A model generated the notes under the pieces. It worked only from the letters and a program-made list of their open reading frames with translations, was not told where the DNA came from and searched no databases. From the NCBI GenBank assembly GCA_964345695.1, contig CAYFSC010000006.1, positions 1-36,019 on the forward strand: DNA of 36,019 nt, given 5' to 3'. The position numbers were made by a program, and so were the translations under genes. The DNA comes from CAYFSC01 sp964345695. GTDB taxonomy: Bacteria > Bacteroidota > Rhodothermia > Rhodothermales > Salinibacteraceae. This document shows positions 16,016-25,667 of this stretch, piece after piece. Every line of letters begins with the position of its first letter. Positions within the stretch are counted from its first letter, which is position 1.

Positions 16016-16043
16016 AGCTCTGCTTTCGGGCAGGGCTTTTTTT
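16016..16043 (+). terminator. Rho-independent terminator of the exb operon
   Basis: An 8-bp stem (AGCTCTGC with GCAGGGCT, one G-U pair) with loop TTTCGG is followed by a run of seven T. A run of A precedes it, so it could also work for the opposite strand. It lies 33 bp after the second exbD. Confidence 0.88.
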
Positions 16044-16071
16044 GTGTGAGGGGACGGCGAAAGTCGAACCC

Positions 16072-16081
16072 GTTCCGGAAC
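16072..16081. other. Perfect 10-bp palindrome
   Basis: GTTCCGGAAC lies 73 bp before the DUF4293 gene, just after the exb terminator. It could be an operator for a dimeric regulator, but one occurrence is weak evidence. Confidence 0.25.
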
Positions 16082-16154
16082 GTCCTCAGGGGCGTGGAGT
16101 GAGCGACTTCGCCCCCGGAAACTCGATGACCTTGTTGACCCAGCTTCCTCGTTT

Positions 16155-16580
16155 ATGATCCAGCGGATTCAATCGGTGTACCTTCTGCTTGGAGTTGTAG
16201 CGCTTGGAATCCTGTTTGCGTTCGACAGCCCGTGGGCGAGCACGGCGGCTGCCGAACGGGCCTGGTTTGAACCGACGCTCATCGGACTCATCGTGGTGAC
16301 GGCAGGGGCGGGACTTGGTGCCATTTTTCTCTACACGAACCGGAAGCGCCAGCGCACGATCGTGGTAGGCACACAGGTGCTCACGTTTATCCTGGCTCTT
16401 GTAATGTACGGTGGCCTGTTTTTAGAGAACGAGCTGTCCGTTCGGGCCGGCGGAAGCTTCTTGATCGACAAGACGGCGGTGCTTCTGCTGCCCGCACTGG
16501 CGTACGTGTTCTTCTGGCTTGCCCGGCGCGGCATCGACCACGACATCCAACTCGTCGAGTCGATGGATCGCCTCCGATAG
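16155..16580 (+). CDS. DUF4293 family membrane protein
   Basis: A 141-residue integral membrane protein with four hydrophobic segments (about residues 7-24, 41-60, 70-90 and 105-122). It starts with MIQRIQSVYLLLG, the hallmark of DUF4293, a family found essentially in Bacteroidota and relatives. Function is unknown. The gene is separated from the exb operon by a terminator and followed 26 bp later by the EamA transporter, with which it may be co-transcribed. Confidence 0.85.
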   Translation: MIQRIQSVYLLLGVVALGILFAFDSPWASTAAAERAWFEPTLIGLIVVTAGAGLGAIFLYTNRKRQRTIVVGTQVLTFILALVMYGGLFLENELSVRAGGSFLIDKTAVLLLPALAYVFFWLARRGIDHDIQLVESMDRLR

Positions 16581-16606
16581 CCGGTCCCGACAAGGCACGC
16601 ACGGAG

Positions 16607-17527
16607 ATGTCCCCCGGAAAGCAATCGTCGCAGCGCCTGCCGCTGCGCGTGTACGGATTTCTGACGCTCGGCGTACTCAGCTTTACGCTGGCTCCGATCC
16701 TCGTTCGATGGGCCCAGGAAGCGCCGGGTCTCGCTGTGGCCGTGTGGCGAACGGTGATTGCCGCGGGCGTCTTGCTTCCCGTTCTTGTTCTTCGGAGCCG
16801 GGAAGAACTCCGTCAGTTTAGCGGGCGTGACATTGGGCTGATCCTGGCCTCCGGCATCGCGCTGGGCCTGCATTTTATCGCGTGGATCGAGTCTCTCTAT
16901 TTCACGTCGGTAGCCAGTTCGTCGGTCCTGGTGACGACAAGCCCGATCGTCCTGGCCGCGATGGGGTACGTCCTGCTCGGCGAGCGGCTGTCGCGCACAA
17001 CAGTACTGGCCATCGTGGGTGCCGTCGGCGGTGCTGCGCTCATCGGTTGGACCGACTCTGGGGCGGTGGTGCTGGGTGGAGAAGAGGCGTGGTGGGGGAA
17101 CAGCCTGGCCCTGTTTGCGGCTGTGCTGGTGAGCGTGTACCTGCTCATCGGGCGAGTTGTGCGGCAGAAGGTGTCCTGGCTCGCGTACGTCGGCCCGCTC
17201 TACACGGTGGCTGCGCTGACGGCGGTGGCGGCGGCCTGGATGCAGGAGGTGCCGCTGTTCGGATACGCGCCACGGGTGTACGCGTTGTGCGCAGCATTGG
17301 CGATCGGTCCGCAGCTTCTGGGGCATGGCTCCTTCAACTATGCCCTGCAGCGTGTGCCAGCGGCCATCGTAGGAATGCTCGCGCTGTTGGAGCCGGTCGG
17401 GGCCTCGATTCTCGCCTACTTCCTGTTTCACGAGGTCCCGCCGCCGACTGCGATGCTCGGCATGGGCATCGTCCTCGCGGCCGTCGGCATCGTCGTGTGG
17501 GTGCGGCGGTCGGCGGACACCGCCTGA
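16607..17527 (+). CDS. EamA/DMT-superfamily permease
   Basis: A 306-residue protein with about ten hydrophobic segments in two repeated halves. The PILVRWAQEAPGLAVAVWRTVIAAG block in the first half and the LLEPVGASILAYFLFHE block near the end are typical of the EamA (drug/metabolite transporter) family. It probably exports a metabolite across the inner membrane; the substrate cannot be read from sequence. The start ATG 16607 is one of the few here preceded by a purine stretch (ACGGAG). It converges on the glycosyltransferase gene, with 41 bp between the stop codons and a small CGGGG-GCTT-CCCCG hairpin between them. Confidence 0.85.
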   Translation: MSPGKQSSQRLPLRVYGFLTLGVLSFTLAPILVRWAQEAPGLAVAVWRTVIAAGVLLPVLVLRSREELRQFSGRDIGLILASGIALGLHFIAWIESLYFTSVASSSVLVTTSPIVLAAMGYVLLGERLSRTTVLAIVGAVGGAALIGWTDSGAVVLGGEEAWWGNSLALFAAVLVSVYLLIGRVVRQKVSWLAYVGPLYTVAALTAVAAAWMQEVPLFGYAPRVYALCAALAIGPQLLGHGSFNYALQRVPAAIVGMLALLEPVGASILAYFLFHEVPPPTAMLGMGIVLAAVGIVVWVRRSADTA

Positions 17528-17568
17528 TCCCGCACTCGGTTTGACGGGGGCTTCCCCGCCGCCGAACG

Positions 17569-18597
17569 CTACTGTCGGAAGTGGGCGTCCGGCAGCGCGT
17601 CGAACGTCCGGCGTCCGCGCACGAAGTAGTCGTAGGGTACGAGTCCGCGATAGGAGGGAAGAACGGGGGGCGTCCCCGGCCGGGGGCGAACGTCGCGATA
17701 GAACCGCCGCATTCGGTGGGCGTCACGGTAGGCGCGCACGATGGCGGCGGCCTCGTCCCGCTTGCCGGTGACCAGGGCTTTGCACGCTGCGATCGTGTCC
17801 AAGAGGACGCGAAGGGGGAAGGTCCGACGCCAGTACGCCGGCGGCAGGTTCTTGTACAGCATCAACAGACTGTTACGGAAGTTGTAGTACGCCTTGCGGG
17901 GGCTGCCTTGCGGCAGCGAGGCACCGCCGATATGGTAGACGGTGCTCGCGGGCTCGACACACACCCGATAGCCGAGACGATGCATCCGCCAGCAGAGGTC
18001 GATCTCCTCCATGTGCATCTCGAAGCGTTCGTCGAGCCCGCCTGCTTCTTCGAACGCCGAGCGGCGCAGGAAGAGAGCGGCCCCGGTGGCCCAGAAGATG
18101 TCCCGCACGTCGTCGTACTGTCCGTGGTCGCGCTCCATGGTGTCGAAGAGACGACCGCGCGTGAAGGGATAGCCCAGGCGATCGAGGAAGCCTCCCGACG
18201 CACCCGCGTATTCGAAGCGTCCTCGATCGTCGTACTGCAGCAGCTTCGGCTGTAGGGCGCCCACGTTGGGGGTCTGCTCCATCCGCCGCACGAGGGGATA
18301 CAACCATCCCGGCGGCACTTCTACGTCGTTGTTCAGAAACACAATGTATTTTCCCGTCGCGTGGGGGACGGCCGCGTTGTTGCCACGCGCGAATAGCCAG
18401 TTGTCCGGATGACGCACGATCTTGACCTCCGGAAACGTCGCGGCAACCCAGGCTCCGGACCCGTCGGTCGAGGCGTTGTCGGCCAGCAGGATCTCCAGGT
18501 TCGGGTAGTCCGTCGCAACGACTGAAGGGAGGCACTGCTTTAAAAGCGGCAAGGCGTTCCACGACACGATAACAATCGACACGCGAGGGGCGGACAT
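17569..18597 (-). CDS. Family 2 glycosyltransferase
   Basis: A 342-residue GT-A fold glycosyltransferase. It begins with SIVIVSWNALPLLKQCLPS and continues with ILLADNASTDGS and the metal-binding DXD-type motif FLNNDVEVPPGW. The later block GGLDERFEMHMEEIDLCWRMHRLGY is typical of rhamnosyltransferase-like GT2 enzymes. It would transfer a sugar from a nucleotide donor to a cell-surface polysaccharide or lipid at the cytoplasmic face of the membrane; the acceptor is unknown. ATG 18597 was chosen because homology starts there. The frame stays open upstream for about 690 codons across recQ, an artefact of G+C-rich antisense sequence. It diverges from recQ by about 105 bp. Confidence 0.88.
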   Translation of the reverse strand: MSAPRVSIVIVSWNALPLLKQCLPSVVATDYPNLEILLADNASTDGSGAWVAATFPEVKIVRHPDNWLFARGNNAAVPHATGKYIVFLNNDVEVPPGWLYPLVRRMEQTPNVGALQPKLLQYDDRGRFEYAGASGGFLDRLGYPFTRGRLFDTMERDHGQYDDVRDIFWATGAALFLRRSAFEEAGGLDERFEMHMEEIDLCWRMHRLGYRVCVEPASTVYHIGGASLPQGSPRKAYYNFRNSLLMLYKNLPPAYWRRTFPLRVLLDTIAACKALVTGKRDEAAAIVRAYRDAHRMRRFYRDVRPRPGTPPVLPSYRGLVPYDYFVRGRRTFDALPDAHFRQ

Positions 18598-18702
18598 GGA
18601 GGCGGTGGCGAGTGGCGGAAGGCGAAGCGAGCGATAGAAACGGAACGGCCGCCTGTCGTTCCCTAGCAAAGGGCACAAGTCCCTGTTCACGCATTGGCTG
18701 AG

Positions 18703-20655
18703 ATGGACGATACGACATACACGATCGACGAGGCCCGTGCCGCCATGGAGCGGTACTGGGGCTACCCGTCCTTTCGGCCGGGGCAGGGCGAGATCATCGA
18801 GGCGGTGCTCCAGGGGCACGATGTGCTTGGCGTGCTGCCCACAGGCGGCGGAAAGTCGCTCTGCTACCAAGTGCCTGCGGTGTTGGCAGACGGGTTTGTG
18901 CTCGTTATCTCGCCGCTGATCGCGCTTATGCAGGATCAGGTGGCCGGACTGCGGGCGCACGGCATCGAGGCTGCGTTCATCAACAGCACCCTCCGGCACC
19001 ACGAGATCGACCGGCGGTGGACGGACGCGGAGCACGGACGCTTCGACCTCGTGTACGTCGCGCCCGAACGACTGACGAACGATCTGTTTCAGGCCCGGGC
19101 ACCGCGGCTCGACGTGTCGCTCGTAGCCGTCGACGAGGCGCACTGCGTGAGCGAATGGGGCCATCACTTCCGCCCCGACTACCGCCACATCCCGGAGGCC
19201 CGGGCGCTGTTGGACGACCCGCCCACGGTGGCCGTCACCGCCACGGCCACACCCGATGTCCGGCGCGACGTGGTGAAGCTGCTGGAGGTGGAGGATCCGG
19301 TGGAAGTGGTGCGCGGCTTCGACCGTCCCAACATCGTGTGGTCCGTGTTCCGCACCGACCACAAGCGGGGCAAGGTGCGCGACGTGGTGGAGGCGGTTTC
19401 TGGCACGGGCATCCTGTACGCTGCCACGCGCCGGGCCGTGGAGCAGTGGTCGGCGTGGCTGCAGCGGGAAGGGCACGCCGCGTCCGGCTACCACGGCGGC
19501 ATGGACGCGGAGACGCGCACCGCCGCGCAGGAAGCCTGGATCGAGGGCGAAACGCGCATCATGGTGGCCACCAACGCGTTCGGCATGGGCATCGACAAGC
19601 CGGACGTCCGCTTCGTTATCCATGTCGATCTGCCGTCCTCGCTTGAAGCCTACTACCAGGAAGCCGGGCGGGCCGGGCGCGACGGGGCGACAGCCTACGC
19701 GGTGCTCCTCTTTCAGCCGCCGGATGCCGATACGCAGGAGGCGCTCATCGAGATGGCCCATCCGTCGGCGTCGGAGGTGCGGGCCGTGTACGACGCGGTG
19801 TGCAACGCCGGGCAGGTGCCGGTCGGATCGGAGCCCGACGGGCCGGTCGTCGTCAACCTGGAGGTCGTGGTCAAGATCACCGGTCTTAGCCGCGGAAAGG
19901 TGCGGACGGCCGTCGACCTGCTGGAGCGCCAGGACGCCTGGACCGTCCTCCCACAGCGCACGCACTACGGACTGATCCGATTCGCCCGGCCGGCCCGTAC
20001 CGTTCGGTCCTACGCTGCCTCGGTCGACAACCGCGCGCTCGGGCGCTTCGTGCGGACGCTGCTCCGCACGGTCCACGCCGACGCCTTCGCCGACTGGTGG
20101 CGCATCGACCTGCGCCTTGTGGAGCGGCGCACCGAGCTGGAGCGCCAGCGGTTGCTCCGCGGTCTGCACTACTTGGCCGAGCGCGATCTCATCGACTGGC
20201 GCCCGCCGGGCTCGGCCCTGGAGATCAAGCTCGCGTTTCCGCGCGCGCAGAAGCTGCCGGTCGACGGGCGCGTGGTGCAGAGCGCCCGGCAGCGAGCCGA
20301 GACGCGCCTCCGGTACATGCTTCGCTACGCCCGCTCCGTTACCTGCCGCCGCCGTGCGCTGCTGACGTATTTCGGGGAGGCGAGCCCGGAGCGGTGCGGG
20401 TCGTGCGACGTGTGCCTGGGCCGCCATCGGATCGACGCCATCACCTCTGCAGACGAGCCGGTGCTGCAGCGCATCCTGCAGGCCCTCCACGCCGGCCGAC
20501 CGCGGTCGGAGTGGCACGACGTGGCCGACCGTCCGCGCTACCGGGTGGAGCAGCTGCTGGCCTGGCTCGTCGAACACGGATACGTCGAGTCCGACGATCC
20601 GCTCGCGGGCTCGTACTCGGTCACCGACAAGGCCGCACCGTTTCTGGACGAGTAG
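18703..20655 (+). CDS. recQ: ATP-dependent DNA helicase RecQ
   Basis: A 650-residue superfamily 2 helicase that unwinds DNA 3'-5' in recombination and repair. Walker A is VLPTGGGKSLCYQ. The DEAH box and RecQ loop are VDEAHCVSEWGHHFRPDY, followed by TATAT and the helicase C-terminal motifs YHGGMD and YYQEAGRAGRDG. The RQC zinc site is visible as Cys in TCRRRALLTYFGE plus CGSCDVC. A winged-helix region follows. The C-terminus (residues about 575-650) does not show a clear HRDC domain. ATG 18703 was chosen; a TTG three codons earlier (18694) is possible. It converges on the DUF4296 gene. Confidence 0.9.
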   Translation: MDDTTYTIDEARAAMERYWGYPSFRPGQGEIIEAVLQGHDVLGVLPTGGGKSLCYQVPAVLADGFVLVISPLIALMQDQVAGLRAHGIEAAFINSTLRHHEIDRRWTDAEHGRFDLVYVAPERLTNDLFQARAPRLDVSLVAVDEAHCVSEWGHHFRPDYRHIPEARALLDDPPTVAVTATATPDVRRDVVKLLEVEDPVEVVRGFDRPNIVWSVFRTDHKRGKVRDVVEAVSGTGILYAATRRAVEQWSAWLQREGHAASGYHGGMDAETRTAAQEAWIEGETRIMVATNAFGMGIDKPDVRFVIHVDLPSSLEAYYQEAGRAGRDGATAYAVLLFQPPDADTQEALIEMAHPSASEVRAVYDAVCNAGQVPVGSEPDGPVVVNLEVVVKITGLSRGKVRTAVDLLERQDAWTVLPQRTHYGLIRFARPARTVRSYAASVDNRALGRFVRTLLRTVHADAFADWWRIDLRLVERRTELERQRLLRGLHYLAERDLIDWRPPGSALEIKLAFPRAQKLPVDGRVVQSARQRAETRLRYMLRYARSVTCRRRALLTYFGEASPERCGSCDVCLGRHRIDAITSADEPVLQRILQALHAGRPRSEWHDVADRPRYRVEQLLAWLVEHGYVESDDPLAGSYSVTDKAAPFLDE

Positions 20656-20656
20656 C

Positions 20657-20702
20657 TTGCGTTCCGCGGACAACGCCTCGCCGCCCGTCGTGCGGAGCGC
20701 AA
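20657..20702. terminator. Hairpin between convergent recQ and DUF4296 genes
   Basis: An 11-bp inverted repeat, TTGCGTTCCGC (20657-20667) with GCGGAGCGCAA (20692-20702), has one G-U pair and a 24-nt loop. It fills the 61-bp gap between convergent stops. There is no T-tract on either strand, so termination would be inefficient or Rho-assisted. Confidence 0.35.
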
Positions 20703-20716
20703 ACGACGTACGGTTG

Positions 20717-21139
20717 CTACTGGCCGCTCCCGTAGGACGGGCCTCTCTGGTCCCCCGGCTGTGGATACGGATTGCGATCGGAGCGGATCGAGGTGCGGGC
20801 GGCGTTCAGCGAATCAACCACCGCATTGTAAAGACCTTCGAAGGCTTCTGGGTGACGGCTGTAGTAGCGGAGCGAGGCTTCGTAGTCCTCGGGATCCACC
20901 GAGAAACGCGCAAAGATGGAGTCGCGGAGGCCGGGCGGAAGGGAGCGAGTGACGGTGTAGCGCTCCGAGGCGAGATGCATTTCGGTGAGCACGGCCGTCA
21001 TAGTGCTGTCCGGCAGCGGAGGCCGGTCGGCCTCGAAGCTGGAGCACGCCGGCAGGAGCAGCCCCCCTGCGATCAGGATCAGCAGCCACGAGAAGCGGGG
21101 CGTGACGGACACGGCAGAAGCGGACCGGTGAGCAGGCAA
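20717..21139 (-). CDS. DUF4296 family lipoprotein
   Basis: A 140-residue predicted lipoprotein with a signal peptide ending in the lipobox LLPAC (Cys32). A helical domain with TMTAVLTEMHLASERY and SVDPEDYEASLRYYSRHPEAFEGLYNAVVDSL is recognisable as DUF4296, a family restricted to Bacteroidota-type bacteria. Function is unknown; it is probably anchored in the outer or inner membrane. It ends the minus-strand run that starts at trpE, 18 bp after the DUF4837 lipoprotein gene. Confidence 0.82.
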   Translation of the reverse strand: MPAHRSASAVSVTPRFSWLLILIAGGLLLPACSSFEADRPPLPDSTMTAVLTEMHLASERYTVTRSLPPGLRDSIFARFSVDPEDYEASLRYYSRHPEAFEGLYNAVVDSLNAARTSIRSDRNPYPQPGDQRGPSYGSGQ

Positions 21140-21157
21140 TGGAGGGGGGCAGGCAGA

Positions 21158-22321
21158 CTACCGTTGGGCCACCGCCGTCTCGTCCGAGACCTCCTGGCGC
21201 GTCCGGAAGGTTTTGGCGATGACTTCCATCTGCCGCACGAACGGAAGCTTGTCGTAGCCGGGCGCGAAGACCGCGCCGTCGATCAGGTAGACGCGATCGC
21301 TCCCCTGATCGTAAAATGCGTAGGTGAGAAACGGTCCGCCTCCGCCCATTTCCAGGAACGTACGGTTCGGGGAATCGACGTTGATGCTGTCCTTGTGTGC
21401 CACCATGTGCCACAGGCCGCGCACTTCATAGGCGTAGCGGTCCTCAAAACTCGTCTGCCGTGCATTCAGGGGGCGGCGGTAGTCGATGCGCATAAAGCCG
21501 GCCACGTTGCCGCGCACGTAGGTGCGGGTGAGCGAGTCGCGCGTCGCGTGGATCCACTCGGGGGAGATGCGGCTGGCGCTGGCGTCCTCGATGTAATACA
21601 CGAGGAGATTGCGCCAGGTGTCGGTCAGCACACGGCGAAGCCAGACGAACCCGGTCGAGTCGGTCGTCTCCTCCATGGCAATCTGGTAATCGTGCTGCAC
21701 GTTGACCGTAAAGTCGTGGTGCTGCATGAGGGTGTCCTCCAGGTTTTGCTGCCGGGCTTTCTCGAACATCTCCTGCTGCATGCGGTCCAGCGTCACCCGC
21801 TTGAAGGTCTGCCGCACGTCCTGGCCTTGCTCCCGGAGGGCGCTGATGAGGGCATCGGCCGAGCGTGCAGTGATGAAGTAGACGCGCTGGCTGCGGCGCC
21901 ATAGATCTGGTTTGGGAACCACGGCGACCTGCCCGTTCATGACGGCCTCACGGGCCCCTTCCGAAAGACGCCGCCGCAGGAAGTTGGCCTCGTTCGTCGA
22001 ATCGCTCAACGGAGCGACGATGACGACGTTTTTCCGCTTCTTGACTTCGTCGAAGATGGACTGATCGAGGTCGAACTGGCGGAACCGGAAGTAGCGCTCG
22101 GCCACCGGCAGGGTCTCGACGTAGGGGCCGACGTTGCCGCGGAGCGCCTCGCCCACTGCTCCGTTCCAGTGGGTGCTGTCCATCACGACCGTCACCTCGC
22201 CCTCGGGCCCCACCGCGTACGGACGAAAGTCACCGCCACAGGCCGTGAGCAGCAGCGACAGAACCAGCGCACCGAGGAAGGCGAACCGGGGCGGGCAGAG
22301 GGAGCGTGTCGATTCGGGCAT
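21158..22321 (-). CDS. DUF4837 family lipoprotein
   Basis: A 387-residue predicted lipoprotein with a signal peptide and lipobox LLTAC (Cys28). The mature protein begins with an Asp/Gly-rich segment. It then has GEVTVVMDSTHWNGAVGEALR, KNVVIVAPL and a long C-terminal domain with GLWHMVAHKDSI and GGGPFLTYAFYD, matching the Bacteroidota family DUF4837. Function is unknown. ATG 22321 places the signal peptide near the start; an in-frame GTG at 22351 is possible. It is 122 bp downstream of trpA and may be read by the same transcript, although a metabolic link to tryptophan is not apparent. Confidence 0.8.
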   Translation of the reverse strand: MPESTRSLCPPRFAFLGALVLSLLLTACGGDFRPYAVGPEGEVTVVMDSTHWNGAVGEALRGNVGPYVETLPVAERYFRFRQFDLDQSIFDEVKKRKNVVIVAPLSDSTNEANFLRRRLSEGAREAVMNGQVAVVPKPDLWRRSQRVYFITARSADALISALREQGQDVRQTFKRVTLDRMQQEMFEKARQQNLEDTLMQHHDFTVNVQHDYQIAMEETTDSTGFVWLRRVLTDTWRNLLVYYIEDASASRISPEWIHATRDSLTRTYVRGNVAGFMRIDYRRPLNARQTSFEDRYAYEVRGLWHMVAHKDSINVDSPNRTFLEMGGGGPFLTYAFYDQGSDRVYLIDGAVFAPGYDKLPFVRQMEVIAKTFRTRQEVSDETAVAQR

Positions 22322-22443
22322 CGTTGGGCGGGGGCAGCGGGACAGACTCACGGAAAGATGGCCCTCGGCAGGTTCCGACAGCCATCACGCGATCGTATAC
22401 GTTACACGTTCCGGATCGGTTTGCTCCGCAGTGGAGGAAGCGC

Positions 22444-23262
22444 TCAGGCCGCCTGTGGAGCCCCGTGCTTCAGGATCTGGGCAAATTGCGTCACCGCGTC
22501 GAGGCGCTCGGCGTCCGACAGCGAGGGGTCGTCCCACAGTTCGGCGCATCGGTTGATGAGAGCGGATCCCACGATGAAGCCGTCGGTGTGGGTGCTCAGC
22601 CGCATGGCGTCGTCGTGCGAGCGGATGCCGAAGCCGACGCAGAGCGGATTGTGCTGCACGAGCGACCGCGCCCGCTGGAGGTAAGCTTCGACCGGTCGGC
22701 CGCCCAGATCGCTGCCGGTCAGCCCGGTGACGCTCACGGCGTAGACGAAGCCAGTGGCCAGCTCGTCGATCGTGCGGATGCGTGCGTCGGAGGAGTTCGG
22801 CGCGACCAGGAAGACCAGATCGAGATTGTGGGCCGCTGCGGCATCGGTGAGCAACGCGCTTTCCTGTGGCGGAAGATCCGGCAGGATGAGCCCGTCCACC
22901 CCGGCCGCCTCCGCGTCCTGGCAGAACGTCTCCACGCCGTACTTGAGCACAGGGTTGATATATCCCATGAGCAGCAGGGGAGTGTCGCTCTCAGCGCGAA
23001 ATTCCGCTGCCGTCTCAAACGCGTCGGTCAGGGTAACGCCGTGGCCCAGCGCACGCATGCTAGACCGTTGAATGGGCAGCCCTTCGGCCAGCGGGTCGCT
23101 GAACGGCATCCCAAGCTCGATAAAGTCGGCGCCGCCTCGGTCGATGGCGTGAAGAATCGGCCGCGTCGCATCCGGGTGCGGGAAGCCGTTCGTCAGGAAC
23201 AGGCCCATCGCGGTCTCCCCCGAAGAACGGAGGCGGTCAAATGTAGCATCGAGTCGAGACAT
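22444..23262 (-). CDS. trpA: Tryptophan synthase alpha subunit
   Basis: A 272-residue TIM-barrel enzyme that cleaves indole-3-glycerol phosphate to indole and glyceraldehyde 3-phosphate; indole is channelled to TrpB. The catalytic Glu49 is in place (FIELGMPFSDP). The second catalytic residue, Asp60 in the Salmonella enzyme (PLADGP), is Glu60 here (PLAEGL) and the following Pro is also missing. Phosphate-binding glycines are present in VTGLTG, VGFGI and FIVGSAL. It is the last biosynthetic gene of the cluster, 201 bp after trpB. The Glu60 change is conservative, so activity is plausible but should not be assumed equal. Confidence 0.93.
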   Translation of the reverse strand: MSRLDATFDRLRSSGETAMGLFLTNGFPHPDATRPILHAIDRGGADFIELGMPFSDPLAEGLPIQRSSMRALGHGVTLTDAFETAAEFRAESDTPLLLMGYINPVLKYGVETFCQDAEAAGVDGLILPDLPPQESALLTDAAAAHNLDLVFLVAPNSSDARIRTIDELATGFVYAVSVTGLTGSDLGGRPVEAYLQRARSLVQHNPLCVGFGIRSHDDAMRLSTHTDGFIVGSALINRCAELWDDPSLSDAERLDAVTQFAQILKHGAPQAA

Positions 23263-23463
23263 GGCGGCTCGTGTCAGCGAGGGGGAAATCGATAATGGGG
23301 AGTGAAGAGAAGGGAGACCGGTAGTGACGGGGGAGGATGGATGCCCTGAGCCGCCCGGCGCTCCCGATGGTCATGCGTTCAGAAGTTGCTTGGTGGATGG
23401 AAGAGGAGCGAGATCCACGAAGTCGCAGGCCGCCGACCGTCCGCCAAACGGCTTCTCAACACC
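23263..23463. other. trpB-trpA intergenic region with dispersed repeat, copy B
   Basis: This 201-bp gap is unusually long for the TrpA/TrpB pair, whose genes often overlap. Positions 23409-23463 and a TTGGTGGATGG block at 23390 match the repeat found between phaC and phaB. I see no gene in the gap. Confidence 0.5.
23409..23463 (+). repeat. Dispersed repeat, copy B
   Basis: The counterpart of the copy at 4707-4760, in the same orientation on the plus strand and therefore antisense to the trp transcript. It ends directly against the trpB stop codon (23464-23466), as if an insertion or recombination end lay there. Confidence 0.55.
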
Positions 23464-24687
<1,224 letters not shown>

Positions 24688-24783
24688 CAGTGCCTCGTTC
24701 GGGTCTCGAGTGGAAAGTGCCGGGGAACAGCGGGGGTGAAGGGAAGGCAGACAGTACCAGGTGGGGCAGCCAGTGTTGAAGAT

Positions 24784-24813
24784 GCACCGTCAAAGCTCCG
24801 TAGTCAACGGTGC
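24784..24813 (-). other. Inverted repeat between trpF and trpB
   Basis: GCACCGT (24784-24790) and ACGGTGC (24807-24813) are perfect complements separated by 16 nt. There is no T-tract, so it is more likely an RNA-stability or processing hairpin than a terminator. Confidence 0.3.
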
Positions 24814-24834
24814 TCCAGAAGCATTACGCGTCGC

Positions 24835-25503
24835 TCACAACCCATCCCGCATTGTTTCGTCCTTGAGCTTTTCGTTGGCTGCACGGAAGGCGTCTACAAA
24901 CGCGTCGATCTTCCCAAACGACTTCTGGCCCGGATCGTCCTCGAGACTGCTGGAGAGATCGATCGCAAACGGGCGCATCGTCATGACGGCCCGCTCGACA
25001 TTGTCCGCGTCGATGCCCCCGGCGAGGAAGATCGGGTACTCGGACGAGAGGTCGCGCGCCACGCGCCAGTTGAACGACTCGCCGGTGCCGCCCCACGTAC
25101 TGGAGTGATGCGTATCGAGCAGGAAGTAGTCGGCCACGTCCTCGTACCGCTCGAAGACGGCACGGATCTGGTCCGACGAGGCGTCGTGCCGCACGCGAAC
25201 CGCCTTGATGACGGGCACGTCAACGGCCTCCACGACCTCCGGAGGCTCCTCGCCATGAAGCTGCGCCATCTCGAAGCCAGCCTTGTCGACTGCGGTGTTG
25301 ATGGCCTCGGCGGAGTCGTTCACGAAAACGCCCACGGGCGTGGTACCGTGCACCCACTCCAGGATTTCGGCCGCCAGCGCGGGAGGAGCGTAGCGCGGAC
25401 TGTCCTCGTGCTGGATGAACCCGAGGTAGTCCACTCCCAGTGGCGCGAGGTAGCGCGCGTCTTCGAGCTCGGTGATGCCGCAGACTTTCAGCTTTGTCGC
25501 CAT
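24835..25503 (-). CDS. trpF: Phosphoribosylanthranilate isomerase
   Basis: A 222-residue TIM-barrel isomerase that converts N-(5'-phosphoribosyl)anthranilate to CdRP. The catalytic Cys8 is in KVCGIT and Asp130 in FLLDTHH, equivalent to Cys7 and Asp126 of the Thermotoga enzyme. WGGTGESFNW and FLAGGIDADNV bind phosphate. ATG 25503 was chosen because homology begins with TKLKVCGIT. It is 164 bp after trpC; the two are separate genes here, not a fusion as in enterobacteria. Confidence 0.95.
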   Translation of the reverse strand: MATKLKVCGITELEDARYLAPLGVDYLGFIQHEDSPRYAPPALAAEILEWVHGTTPVGVFVNDSAEAINTAVDKAGFEMAQLHGEEPPEVVEAVDVPVIKAVRVRHDASSDQIRAVFERYEDVADYFLLDTHHSSTWGGTGESFNWRVARDLSSEYPIFLAGGIDADNVERAVMTMRPFAIDLSSSLEDDPGQKSFGKIDAFVDAFRAANEKLKDETMRDGL

Positions 25504-25667
25504 TGAGATCGGTGCGTTGGTCGTGTCTGTTCGATGAGGGGCCCGAGACGCACGCGCACAGAGCGTACGGGCGAGAAAGCGTATGGGGGAAGCAGAACGA
25601 ACACTGCGATTGCGCCGGGACTGCAGGCACCTGCCCAGACTCACAACCATCCGTCTGCTCATGCACG

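Noticed and set aside
17545..17558. CGGGG-GCTT-CCCCG hairpin between convergent EamA and glycosyltransferase genes
   Set aside because: Five base pairs without a T-tract; too short to claim as a terminator.
18598..20673. Very long open frame antisense to recQ, continuous with the glycosyltransferase frame (about 690 extra codons)
   Set aside because: Its translation is low-complexity, His/Arg/Pro-rich and resembles no family, while the opposite strand encodes a complete RecQ. G+C-rich genes commonly leave an open antisense frame.
20657..21904. 415-codon plus-strand frame after recQ
   Set aside because: It overlaps two minus-strand lipoprotein genes that have signal peptides and lipoboxes; the plus frame has neither start context nor domain.
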